Positions 50,301 through 60,980 of a stretch of DNA of 64,000 bases are shown here, one piece after another. Under the pieces are notes generated by a model. The model did not search any database. It worked only from the letters and a program-made list of their open reading frames with translations, and was not told the DNA's origin. Location of the stretch: positions 19,215-83,214 of the forward strand of contig JAKJXP020000151.1 in assembly GCA_022225965.2 (NCBI GenBank). Reading direction: 5' to 3'. Source of the DNA: Diatrype stigma (taxonomy: Eukaryota; Ascomycota; Sordariomycetes; Xylariales; Diatrypaceae). Each line of letters begins with the position of its first letter. The stretch's first letter is position 1. Both the position numbers and the translations under genes were made by a program.

Positions 50301-51180
50301 CTTGCCTTTTTCGAATAAATTATTTCCGCAATTCGGACGTTATTCTTTGTATTAATATCGTTTTTAAATGCCTCCGGAGTTGTTCTTTTTAATAGAGTTA
50401 TAAAAAGTCCTATAGCTATTACGATATAGCGAGCCTTATAAATATAAACGGCCAAACCGAAGGCGGCGTCGGTTTAATTTTCCTTCGAAATATATTTCTT
50501 TTTAAAATTTAAACTGCGGAAAACGATTTTTTAATTGCCGCTAAATAATTTCGTAATCGTTTTTATAGCATTAATTTTATATATTATATTTAACTTTTCG
50601 ATAACGGTTCGAAATGTTTTTATATTTGCTGCTTTAATAATCGATTTAACGACCATAATAAAATCGTAATTAAGGGATTACCGGATTTTCGAAAGGCCTA
50701 TAACCGCTGTTACTAAATACGTCGAAAAGAAAAAAGTTGGCTTCGAAAAATTGGTTTTCGTTAATTTCTTAATGGCGGCTTTAATTCGGTTAAGCCTTTA
50801 AAAAAAGTCGGTCGGCGGTAAAACGGAAATACTTAAGGCTGTACCTTAAAAGATTTACAATAAAAATCGAATCAATCTTTTTGCGTTTTAGGCATTATTT
50901 GTTTTTATAATAAAAGAATTAATTGCCTTTTAAATTATTTGCGCTTAAAGGAATTCTTCGTTTTCTTATCGGTTAAAGCTCGATACGACCGGATCTCGTA
51001 ATTAATTCGATACGTACCGAAACGATGCCAGATTCGATTCGCCGTTACTAGGTTACGCATATCGATTTGCATTTATTCCCGATATGTTATTTAAATAACT
51101 TCGATCCGAAAAGCAATTTCTAAGTGTTAAATTTTAATTTTAAATGGTATTCGTAAAGTTACGAATAAAATCGCGATTTC
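44342..51180 (-). mobile_element. Tad1-like LINE (non-LTR retrotransposon), RIP-degraded
   Basis: About 6.8 kb on the minus strand, with its 3' end at the low coordinate. That end carries CCTTAACCGCG and then a TA-rich tail, identical in layout to the fragment at 17.1-17.5/25.0 kb. No LTRs are present. A minus-strand frame at 48400-48606 (MGKWIRTKSFKALDFPIIPF, later FEQKLNLLSAKFY and ADLINI) has the pattern found between endonuclease and RT of Tad1-type elements. Minus-strand sequence near 47.4-47.6 kb reads like the RT thumb region. The C-terminal coding tail is at 44512-44778. The 5' limit near 51180 is approximate, placed where cytosines nearly vanish. All frames are broken. Confidence 0.7.
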
Positions 51181-51434
51181 GAAGTTTTTTTTTATATTAT
51201 TATAATAAATATATTATTTTAATTATGTTTTAATTATATAAAAATGTATTTATTTAATTTATTTATAAAATATAAAAAATAATAATATTAAAATTAAAAT
51301 AAGTATTATAAGAAGTATTTATTATTATATGATTTAAAAAGTAATATATAATAAAATAATTTTAAAATAATTCAAATATTAAAAAAATATTATAAATTTT
51401 AAAGTTTTATTATTTTTAAAAGCTAATATTATAA

Positions 51435-51471
<37 letters not shown>

Positions 51472-52890
51472 CGATATAGGATTTTATAATTAATTTATTA
51501 TAACTATTATTAATCGCTAATAATTACGTTTTATATTTTATAACTAACGGATTTAATAATATATATATTAACGTAATTTTAGCTATACGTATGGTAATTA
51601 TTTCCTTTTTAACTTCCAATTCCGCCAAGATTTTTCCTTCGTTGCGTTTTCGTAAAACCCCCGATTTAGGTTAAAATTAATTGATATTTTCCATTTTAGT
51701 CGCTTATTTGGCCGATTTTCGGAATTTGCGGCCATTATGGCGCATACGAAATAAACCGATATGTTATCGCTTTTTTTACGTATTAATTAACGTATTAATC
51801 GACGTATTAATCGCTTAATAGCTAAATTAAACGCGGTTAAAAGTAAAAACAAAAGCAAAAGCAAAGTTATAAGCAAAAATAAGGCCAAAAATAAGGCAAT
51901 ACTTAAAAAGCCAAATATAAAACGCCGCCGCTTTAAGTTTAATAATAAATATTAAATTATTTTCGTATTTTATTTATTAAAAAAACGTTAATTTAATATA
52001 GCCGTTATATTTCGAAAGATTCGTTTTAAATAAAAAAGGTTTATAAAAAGCCAGTAATTTTAAAATCGCCTTTTTAACTATTAATTTAAAAGATTACTTA
52101 AAATTTATATTTAAATATTTAAATATAAGCTATTGCTTTAAAAACGTTATAAAAAGCTATATAAAAATTATTTTGTTTTATAATTAATAAATTACGTATT
52201 AATTCGCGTATTAATTTATATATTAATTGTTTATAATTATTAATTTATGCGTTATTTAGGCTAAACGTATTATTATTTAAGCGAAAATTATATAATTAAC
52301 TTATTAAGTTTGTCGCATTATGAATCTTATTAATTTAAATTATTTCGGCCTTATAACAAAGTTTACGAATTTGTTTATAATTATAAATAAACGAAATAAA
52401 CAAAATGTTAAGATTAAAAATGCTATACGTATTCGAATAATTAAGAAATTACATAATAAAAAGAACCGACAGTTTTTCGAATATCGGGCGAAGAAAATAC
52501 CCGCAAGTTAAAACGCCAAGTCTAAAGAACCTATAATAGCTTTAAAAAAATAAAAAACAATTAATAAAAATTATAAACGTTAAATTTAAAAGAAACTGCG
52601 TCGTTTCGATAAAGCTTAATACGTAAATTAATACGCAAATTAATACGTACGTTTAATATTGCGCTTAAATTTTAATTTAATTACGATGCTTTAATTTTAT
52701 TTTATAATAACCTTTTATTATATAAATAAAATAAATTCGTATATATAAATTATTTAAATAAATAATTATTAATTATTTATTTATTAAATAAATAATTAAT
52801 GGTTAATTATTTTAATTAATAGGTAATCGGTTAATAGCTTATACCACTAATGGTTATCTACCAATAGGGATAACCACAACGGTTTTTCAG
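51181..52890. other. AT-rich right flank of the block, ending at the P450 breakpoint
   Basis: 51181-51470 is nearly pure A/T with a perfect TA repeat at 51441-51469. From 51.7 to 52.66 kb the CGTATTAAT/ATTAATACG motif returns (51780-51820, 52195-52230, 52615-52656). A short plus frame (52320-52511) reads KKLHNKKNRQFFEYRAKKIP but I cannot identify it. The last 100 bases hold several GGTTA(T/C)CC and complementary GGATAACC words that read as a possible inverted terminus. Confidence 0.45.
51441..51469. repeat. TA dinucleotide microsatellite
   Basis: Uninterrupted TA repeat of 29 bp. Confidence 0.95.
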
Positions 52891-52893
52891 TGG

Positions 52894-54420
52894 TTACCCA
52901 TTGGTTACCCACGGCAAGGCGTACCGGCCAGGGCATGCCTTCTTACCAAAGCCCCGGGCTAGAAACGAAGGGGTCAGGTCGACGAGGCTCTCTCGCTGCT
53001 TTGGGGTACCATCCCTATTCATGGCGGGCGAAGAGGTCTCCGCCTCCGTGTCGAATGGGTCCGAGAAACGGAAGGCATTGAATCGCAGCGGGTCCTCCCA
53101 AAAGTCTGGGTCCATGTGAATCGGCTGAGTGGGATACATAAGGCGCGTACCAGGAGGGCAAATGATGCCGTTGCCCAGGTCCAGGGGCTTGTTACCAACC
53201 ACATCGCGGGGCATGGTTACCACACCGACATCGGAGATCCGCATGGACTCGCGGATAGCCGAGTCGACACGATGCAGCTGTTCGACGGCCTCGCTGGAGG
53301 CCAGCCCGTCCGGATAGCGAGCTGCCACGGCTTTGCACTCAGCAACCATGCCATCCATAAATCGTTTGTGGTCAGGACTGGCACAGATGTCGATGACGGT
53401 TTGAGCGAAAACGAAGCTCATGGCGTACACGAACATGGTGTTGAGGGCTAGAAGGCGATACGAAAGCTTGGAAGGGTCCAAGTTCTCCCGGCCATGCTGA
53501 GCGGCTCGGGGAATCAACCACTGGAGGAAGTCGCTCTGATATGATGTTAGCTAGCTCGGTTATAGGGCTTTGCTGTAGTTGAGAATCTCATACCGGAAGC
53601 TCGCCCTCCCCCGTCTTTTCGTGCTGCTCCCATAAGAGGATTCGTTCCTTGATCAGAGGCACCACGACCTTGCGGTATTGATTACGGTACCGTTTTGTCG
53701 GCAACGCGAGGATTGGCGCGAGTATCGGGCGAAACAGCGGTGGCATGCAATTGATGATGGCGGCGGCGGAGAAAAGCTTGTTAGCAAACGATTGCGTAGC
53801 CTTTACTACCTTCTCATCGCGGCAGGCGGGAGAGCCAAGCAAGGTGCGCAAGGCCACACGGGCGATAATCTGGCCGCACATGTCCCAGCCATTGATTTTT
53901 GTCCACTCGGTACGCTCCCCCCATAGGGTACTGAAGCAGGATTTGACCTCTTCGATCGTCGGGCAAGCTGACGGTGCACATTCCGCTTGGTCAGATCCTT
54001 GCGCGAGACCTCGAAGTGGATGACGTTCTCAATAACATCGCGATCTGGGATGAAGTATGGCAGCTGAATGTTATCCACTAGAGCCCAGAAGGCAATGAGC
54101 TCGCTGTCAGGCCTATTCGTAAGGTGCAGCGCCGAAGGGGGCAAAACAACAACGGCCTTGCCGGTCCAGATAGTGGGCAATGCGAAGGGCAGATCCTTCT
54201 TGCAGAACCTCTGGTATCCTTCGTGCGTGTTCCGTAGAAGGGCAGTCCAGGATCCGAATACGGCACGGGTCCAAGGCAGGAATTTAGAAGGGACACCGAC
54301 CTTATTGATCTTGCTCCAGAGTTTGTCTTTCTTTGGGTCGTTGCGTGGCAGCAGGCGATTCAAGAAGAGCAAGCTAACCACAGCTAAGACCACGTACGAC
54401 AACTGAACAAGTTCGGGCAT
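52894..54420 (-). pseudogene. cytochrome P450, frameshifted and 3'-truncated
   Basis: Microsomal P450 of a secondary-metabolite type. The N-terminus has a membrane anchor (VQLSYVVLAVVSLLFLNRLLP). The reading starts at 54420 and stays in one frame to about 53965 (DLTKRNVHRQL). Homology-like sequence then continues in another frame (TIEEVKSCFSTLWGERTEW) without room for an intron, so one base is missing or two are extra around 53957-53970. A clean intron follows (donor after 53594, next exon from 53535). I-helix-region sequence, the ExxR-type AIRESMR, PTQPIHMDPDFWEDPLRF and the haem-ligand loop FGKKACPGRYA are present. After GRYA the frame runs into LPWVTNG and a stop at the edge of the AT-rich block, so the last 40-50 residues of a normal P450 (helix L onward) are lost. 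Loss of activity is inferred. Confidence 0.85.
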
Positions 54421-55118
54421 GATGGACAGCAGTGGTTAATGGGATGCTTGAAGAGAATTGAGTAAGTTTTTTTAGTGAACACTGAAGAGAATTGAATATT
54501 CCCAGATTTTCGCTTGCTTATTCTTTCTTCAACTATCGACTCAAATAATACGATGTTAGTCAGTAAACATAACCGGGTGGCTTTGATGTTGGTGTGGCCT
54601 CGTTTCGGGACTGTCACCTCATACTTAGAGTACATAGCCCCTATCTTACTACATATATATGGCTGCAGCTGTTGGTGAGGGCTTCACCCCTCTTTTGATA
54701 CAAGGATCAGCTTCAGTAGATTACGTAGCACTATCTGACTGACTCAACGCTACCCCCGCACGCCTTCGTTATACACTACCCTGTTGTTGTTGCACGCCGG
54801 AAGGGGTGCGGAAACTAGGAAATATGCAAGGCTTCTGGGATTCGGGGCTGGGTGTGGCTCTATCATGGAGGAGAAATATGCCCCCTGAGTGTGGTTATAT
54901 TATGCGACTTAGCCGCATTGCCAAGGTATGCATGTAAACGATAATGTGAGAGGCTCTCACTGAGGGCATCGCCTAGGTAAATACTCGCTCCAACCTGTGC
55001 TAGAATAGGATATCAGCGATCTCGAGTGTTATGGCTACTTCTACTAAATACTTTGCCCAATGATTAGTACGCCGGCCACACCCATCGTAAACAGGGCCCC
55101 AAAGCACGTCTCATCAAT
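54421..55118. promoter_or_regulatory. bidirectional promoter region between P450 and O-methyltransferase
   Basis: The two genes point away from each other across about 700 bp of normal composition. A shared regulatory region is therefore likely. I see no specific factor site that I can claim. Confidence 0.55.
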
Positions 55119-56476
55119 ATGGCAGCGACAGCAACATTCGATGAACAGGCCTTATCACAGCTGGCCTCGACGGCCGACAGGACTACCCGTCGGAACCTCA
55201 TCGTTGCTCTCCGTCGTATGGCCGACTCACTAGAAGACACGGTCGGTACTATTCATAGATACGGACACATTGTGAGATCCCGTAGGACGCATCGTTGAAC
55301 GTGATAGTATATGGAACTCACCTTGAATAGGACCTAGAAAAGGCCATGATCAAGATAGGCCTGGACCTGGGCATCTTCAGGGTCCTAGCAGAAGCTAAGG
55401 GCGCCAAGACAGCTGAGGAGGTTGGCAAAGAGACCGGGGCCGATCCAGACTTGATCAGTATGCAATTCGCAATGGATCACCCTACTCAGAATCTACGGCT
55501 AATCAGACGAACTAACCAGAGAGGATCTTGCGGTACTATAACACGATCAATGTGGCCCGAGAAGTTGGTCCTCACAGATACGAGGCCACCAATATTACAC
55601 GGAACTTGACAGAGGAGGTTTGCACCGCTGCTATGGGTCACTAGTATGTCTTACGATCCCAGTGCGACTAGGAGTAAATGGAATTAATCTAACAATACCA
55701 GTTACGACCTGGTGGCTAAGCAGTACCAGGCGACCCCCGACTTCCTAAAGGCCAACCACTATCAAAATCCGACAGATGAGAACAACACATCCTTCCAGAT
55801 GGGATGGGATACGCGGAAACAGCCCTTCGATCTCATGCTGACGCTGCCCGGAGCCATGAACCACTTTCACACGTACATGGCTCTTCGCCGCCAGGTCGAG
55901 CTCTCGTGGTTGACCGTGTATCCGGTGCGCGAAGAGGCAGCGGGCCTTACGGACTCCGCACGACCTCTCTACGTGAACATCGGCGGTGGCATCGGCCACC
56001 AGTGCGCCGAGTTTCGCGCAATGTACCCGGATCTACCCGGCCGTGTCATCCTCCAGGACCTCCCGGACACGGTGGTACGCGCGCTGGACACGCCAGGTGT
56101 GGAGAACATGGCGCACGACTTCTTCCAGCCGCAGCCCGTCCAGGGCGCCAAGTTCTACTTCATGCGCGGCGTGCCGCACAACCACCCGCCGCACCGAGTC
56201 CGGCTCCTGTTCGAGCAGACCCGCCAGGCCATGGCGCCCGACTCGGTCCTCTTGGTAGACGAGACGGTGCTGCCTGAAACGGGCGTCGGCTTCATCGCTG
56301 CCTCGATCGACCTGACCATGCTAGGAGCATTTGCAAGCATGGAGCGTACTGAGGCCGAGTGGCGCACCCTCGCGGAGAGCGCCGGCCTTTACCTAACCCG
56401 AACTTACACTTACAATGCACTCGAAAATGAGACTGTCATGGAATTCCGCTTACTCCCGGAAAAAGGTGTGATCTAA
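55119..56476 (+). CDS. SAM-dependent O-methyltransferase (plant-type/COMT family)
   Basis: Four exons (55119-55241, 55331-55457, 55520-55643, 55702-56476) give 382 aa with every junction in phase. Splicing creates DLIKRILRYYNTINVAREVG, the winged-helix dimerisation part, and GHYYDLVAKQYQATPDFL. The Rossmann domain has the SAM loop YVNIGGGIGHQCAEF, acidic GRVILQDLPDTV, and then FYFMRGVPHNHP. That places His and the HNHP element near the general-base position of fungal O-methyltransferases. LLVDETVLPE is the following strand. It probably methylates a phenolic or enolic hydroxyl of the cluster product (inference). It shares a promoter region with the P450. Unlike its neighbours it shows no frameshift or insertion. 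Confidence 0.9.
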
Positions 56477-58876
56477 GGATGTTACGGACTTTGCTTTCTC
56501 AAGGCTTGACACTCAGGGTTCGAGCGTACCGTTAACAGGCCTTTAGCCTCCTATTGTCGATTTTCCTCGAAGTTAGTGGACGCCAGTCACCATGGCGACC
56601 CGGTTGTGAGGGACTGACCAGCTCATAATACGTTCATTGCCTTACCTTCTGTCATCTTACATGCTGCTGTAGTGATTGTCTTAAATCCTTTTATTTATAA
56701 TGCAACCGAGCAATGTGCATGCGCACTGCCGGAACCTTTCCTGATCAGTGAGATCTATATCCCTTCTGCGGTATAAAGCTTCAACAGCCCGCTCAAAAGT
56801 TTAGTTAGTTGTGCGCTCCATATACTGCTTTTACGGTCAATACAATGCAGCTTCCTTGTGCCTACAGTATCGTCGTTATCCATTATGTGAAGTCTTTTAC
56901 CCACTGATTATAGCAATCGGCATACACTTATACACTTATATACTACTCTTTTGTAATTACTTAAGATTTAATTATTTCGAAATATAAGTTATATGCTTAT
57001 AATTAATAAGTATAATAACATTTAATAATATAATAATATTAAATATTAAATAAAAATATTTTTATAATTATTATATTATATAAATCTTTTAAATTTATAA
57101 GCGAAATATATAATCTTTATTAGTTTTAATTTGTTATTTTTAATCTTTAATAATTTAATACTTATAAATAATATAAAACGATTTTATAACATATTAAAAT
57201 AACTTTAATTATTTAAATTAAAACTAACGATTTTTCTTTTAATTTTAAAATATTACGTTTTATTTATAATATTTTATACTTCTTATTAAGCGATTAATAT
57301 AATTTTAAATTCATTTTAATTAATATTATATTTATATTATAAAAGTTAATACTTATTAAAAACATTTATTTTAAAAATTATAATTAAATTTAAATACGTA
57401 AACGTTTTTTATTCGTTTATATTATATAATAATATAATTATATATTTATTATTTTAAATCGTTATAAATAAAATTAACATTAATAAAATATTTAATTTTA
57501 CTTAATAATAAAGAAAGTTTAAAATATAGTTTAAGTAAAAGAGTAAATTATTAAACAGATTTATATAAAACATTTAAATAATATTATAAATAATTTAGTT
57601 TTAATTTAAATAAAATTATTAAATAAAATTATTAAATAAAATCTTATAAAATAAATATATAATTTCGATAAAGTAATTATTTTAATAAGGCTTTTTATAT
57701 TAAAAAAATAACTTAATTATAAAAATATTTTATAATAATTTATAGTTTTATTATTTTATAACTTTATTTTTATATTATTATAATATTTTAATTAAAAATA
57801 AAAAGCTTATAATATTTATAATATTAAGTTGCATTTAACTTTTAAATTAATTAATACGTTATAAGCCTTATGTTTTAAGAAACTTAAAACTTTAAAAAAA
57901 TACATATAAGTGCCTTATAATAGCCTGGGATTATTAAGACCGCTAATGCTTGATATAGTATTCTTTATATTGGCTTTGCTATTTGCACATACCTAGACAT
58001 GGGCATGTGATTAACAGTTATGGCCGCGACCTTCGTATGCCAAATAAGGGGGGAAGGGTGTTCTTTGCGGATAAGACTGAAATTGTAATTTCGATGTATG
58101 GCGGAGTTGTTCTAACGGAGCACCGTACTTCGTAGGCAGGGGGTGGAATGTACTTTCATCAGGGTGGGGTGTATATCGATTAGGAGGTGGTGTGGAATTT
58201 GCACTTTCGTACCCCTCTTTATACGCACCCCACCTCCTATTCATAAGGGACCTAACGGATCCGGTTGCAAGACATTATGTTATATACCACTTGCAGCAGG
58301 TTTGCAAAAGACTATGGATAGAATCCCAAAGGATCCCGCCTTTCCTCGGCGACAATAAGGCTCCATGCTGCGTAAAGCGTCGACGAAATGGCGGGAACGT
58401 CAGATAACAAGAGCCTTGTCCGGGGAGCTCAAATGCAGGTATGTGGCATTGAAAGGAGAAAACAGGATAAGTATCAGTTGAGGCGTTTCGTATGCACAAG
58501 TGTCCTCGGGTCACGTAGAACTCTTCAGTTGGCACTTGTCATTGACTTGCATGATGTTTTTCGGACGTGCCAAAGGCGGGAGATGAGTATTACTACATCA
58601 TATGGGGTGCAGTTCTCCTATCCATGTTCGGTTCAATTTGGTGAAAGGGGTCGGGGAATAGGGAGAGCTTGTGAGGCTCTCGTTAACCCATGGGGGGTTA
58701 GCACTGACCTACCTACGTCTGCCTGCCATGACATGTTCAATTGCTCAACTTAGATATCGATCTCGTCGGGCTGTACGCGGTGCGGTCGTCATTATCTATA
58801 CGATAGATAGTTCTCATAGCAAATTACAGGCTACATAGCTTTGTTCAAGTCCTTGCTGCATCTGTAATAGTCCACT
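56477..58876. other. intergenic region with a ~1-kb AT-rich island
   Basis: 56477-56940 is the methyltransferase 3' flank with normal composition. 56945-57900 is AT-rich, with few cytosines and no readable frame; it looks like a strongly mutated small repeat but I find no clear LTRs, TIRs or TSD. 57950-58876 returns to normal composition and should contain the A-T-TE promoter. Frames such as 58388-58753 show no domain that I recognise. Confidence 0.5.
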
Positions 58877-60801
58877 ATGAATTCCGATGAACAGAGAAAG
58901 CACCAGAGAGAACCCTCGGCAAATTTCGCTGTGGAAGGCAAGGGTAAGCAGCTGCGGGATCAAAGTTCGAAGAGGCCAGTCTGGAGACGCATTCAGGATG
59001 TCCTCCTTGCTCAGTCCAAGTCAAACCCAGCGAAACACCTGCTATTCTACCCCTTAGGGAGTACAGTGTCTTCCCTGCCCAAACAAGTGTCCTATGCAGC
59101 ACTCTACGCGCAAGCGAAGCAAAACAGCCAAAGGCTTGCGACCATTCCAGGTTTTGCTTGCGGAGATCCGGTTCTCCTCCATTTCGACGATCATCAGGAT
59201 GCTGTCGTTTGGTTCTGGGCTGTCGTCCTGGCAGGTGGCGTACCCGTTATGTCTCCGCCTTTGAGTAATATTGAAGAAAATCGAGCAAAGCATCTGCAAG
59301 GGCTCTCAAAGTTGCTCGAGTCTCCCATATGCATCACGACGACGGGCTCTTTGCCCCTATTTGCCGGTGGTAGACACACCTTGCAGCTCTATTCGGCCGA
59401 GCGCCTAGAGGCAGAAGATACCGGACCGAAAGGAGCAGCACCCTACGGATATTCCGCTTCAACCCTCCCTACGAACCATCCATCCGACGACGACGACGAC
59501 AGCAACCAACTCGCTGCCCTCATGTTGACATCGGGCAGCACAGGCAATGCGAAGGCCGTGAAACTCACGCACGCTCAGATGCTCGCTGCTGTGGCTGGTA
59601 AGATGGCAATGCGCGTATTACCCGCCAACAACGCCTTTCTCAATTGGATCGGGATGGACCACGTCGCGGCTTTGGTGGAAACACATCTTACGGCCTTATG
59701 GATGGGTATGGATCAAGTTCACGTGCATGCTGGCGACATTATAGCATCGCCTTCGCTCTTTTTAGAACTGTTAAGCCGGCATCGCGTCTCTCGGACATTT
59801 GCACCAAACTTTTTTCTCGCCCAGCTGGTAGCCTCCGATTTAACCAAACCCCAAACCCCTGATGCTGACTCGGTGGTTACTTGGGACCTGTCAAAACTCA
59901 CAGCACTCATTTCGGGTGGCGAGGCCAATGACATCGACACTATCACGGCCACAACAGCACTTCTCGCCCGTTATGGTGCGCCGCCCAATGTGATCCAGCC
60001 GGGTTTCGGCATGACCGAAACGTGCGCAGGTGCTATCTACAACATCGAGTGCCCAGCCTACGACTTGAGGCTAGGCAGGAGTGTGGCATCTTTGGGTCGC
60101 TGTATGCCGGGAATTGAGATGCGCCTCGTATATGATACAGGTGTGTGTAGGACGCCGGACAAGCCAGGTTACCTTGAAGTGCGCGGCCCTGTCGTCTTCG
60201 CGGGCTACTACCGCAACCCAGCGGCGACGGCCGAGGCCTTTGCCTCGGGCGACGGATGGTTTCGCACGGGTGACCAGGCCGTAATCGATGCAAATGGCAA
60301 CATGGGCATGATAGGGCGTGCCAAGGAGGTTATTAACATTAACGGGGTCAAGGTCGTCACGGCCGAGGTCCAAGCGATGCTGGAGAAAGCGCTGCGTGGA
60401 ACGTGCGCCAGCCGCATCGTCAGTTTCCCATCCCGTGCGCCCAGGGCAGTCACGGAGCAGATCACAGTAGCGTATGTGCCACGGCCCGAAACGGTTCTAG
60501 AAGCCGAAGAAATCAATTCGTTTATTGGCACCGGACACTTCTGATATCGACACCGGACATTAACCGCATTTGGATGCACCTCCACCTTACCTATTTACCA
60601 CCTAAGTATTTCGTTACCAAGTACACCAATACATTAAGGAACCATCAATACCTTATACAATACAATTATATACAACACAATTGCATACAATACAATTACA
60701 TATAACCTAAACCCTCCGGACCTAACCCTAGCTAACCCGTAACAGCGCTACGTATATGCTGGCGCTGGCGTTGGCGTAAGTGCGCTGGCGTAGGTATAGA
60801 T

Positions 60802-60850
60802 GCAGGTGCAGGTGCAGGTACAAGTGCAGGTGCAGGTGCAGGTGCAGGTA
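60802..60850. repeat. GCAGGT hexamer repeat inside the MITE
   Basis: Tandem GCAGGT units with one interruption (GGTACAAGT), about eight copies. Confidence 0.85.
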
Positions 60851-60880
60851 TAGGTATAGGCTGTACGTAGGTTATAAGGG

Positions 60881-60980
60881 TTGTAGGTGGTTGTAGGTGG
60901 TTGTAGGTGGTTGTAGGTGGTTGTAGGTGGTTGTAGGTGGTTGTAGGTGGTTGTAGGTGGTTGTAGGTGGTTGTAGGTGG
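60881..60980. repeat. 10 x 10-bp minisatellite TTGTAGGTGG inside the MITE
   Basis: Ten perfect tandem copies of TTGTAGGTGG, exactly 100 bp. The absence of any difference between copies points to recent expansion. Confidence 0.98.

Noticed and set aside
55346..55609. Separate 87-aa protein
   Set aside because: It is exon 2 of the O-methyltransferase read through intron 2. The spliced model joins it to DLIKRILRYYNT and the SAM domain.
58388..58753. 121-aa frame upstream of the A-T-TE gene
   Set aside because: No recognisable family; competing frames on the other strand over the same DNA; best taken as the promoter/5' region.
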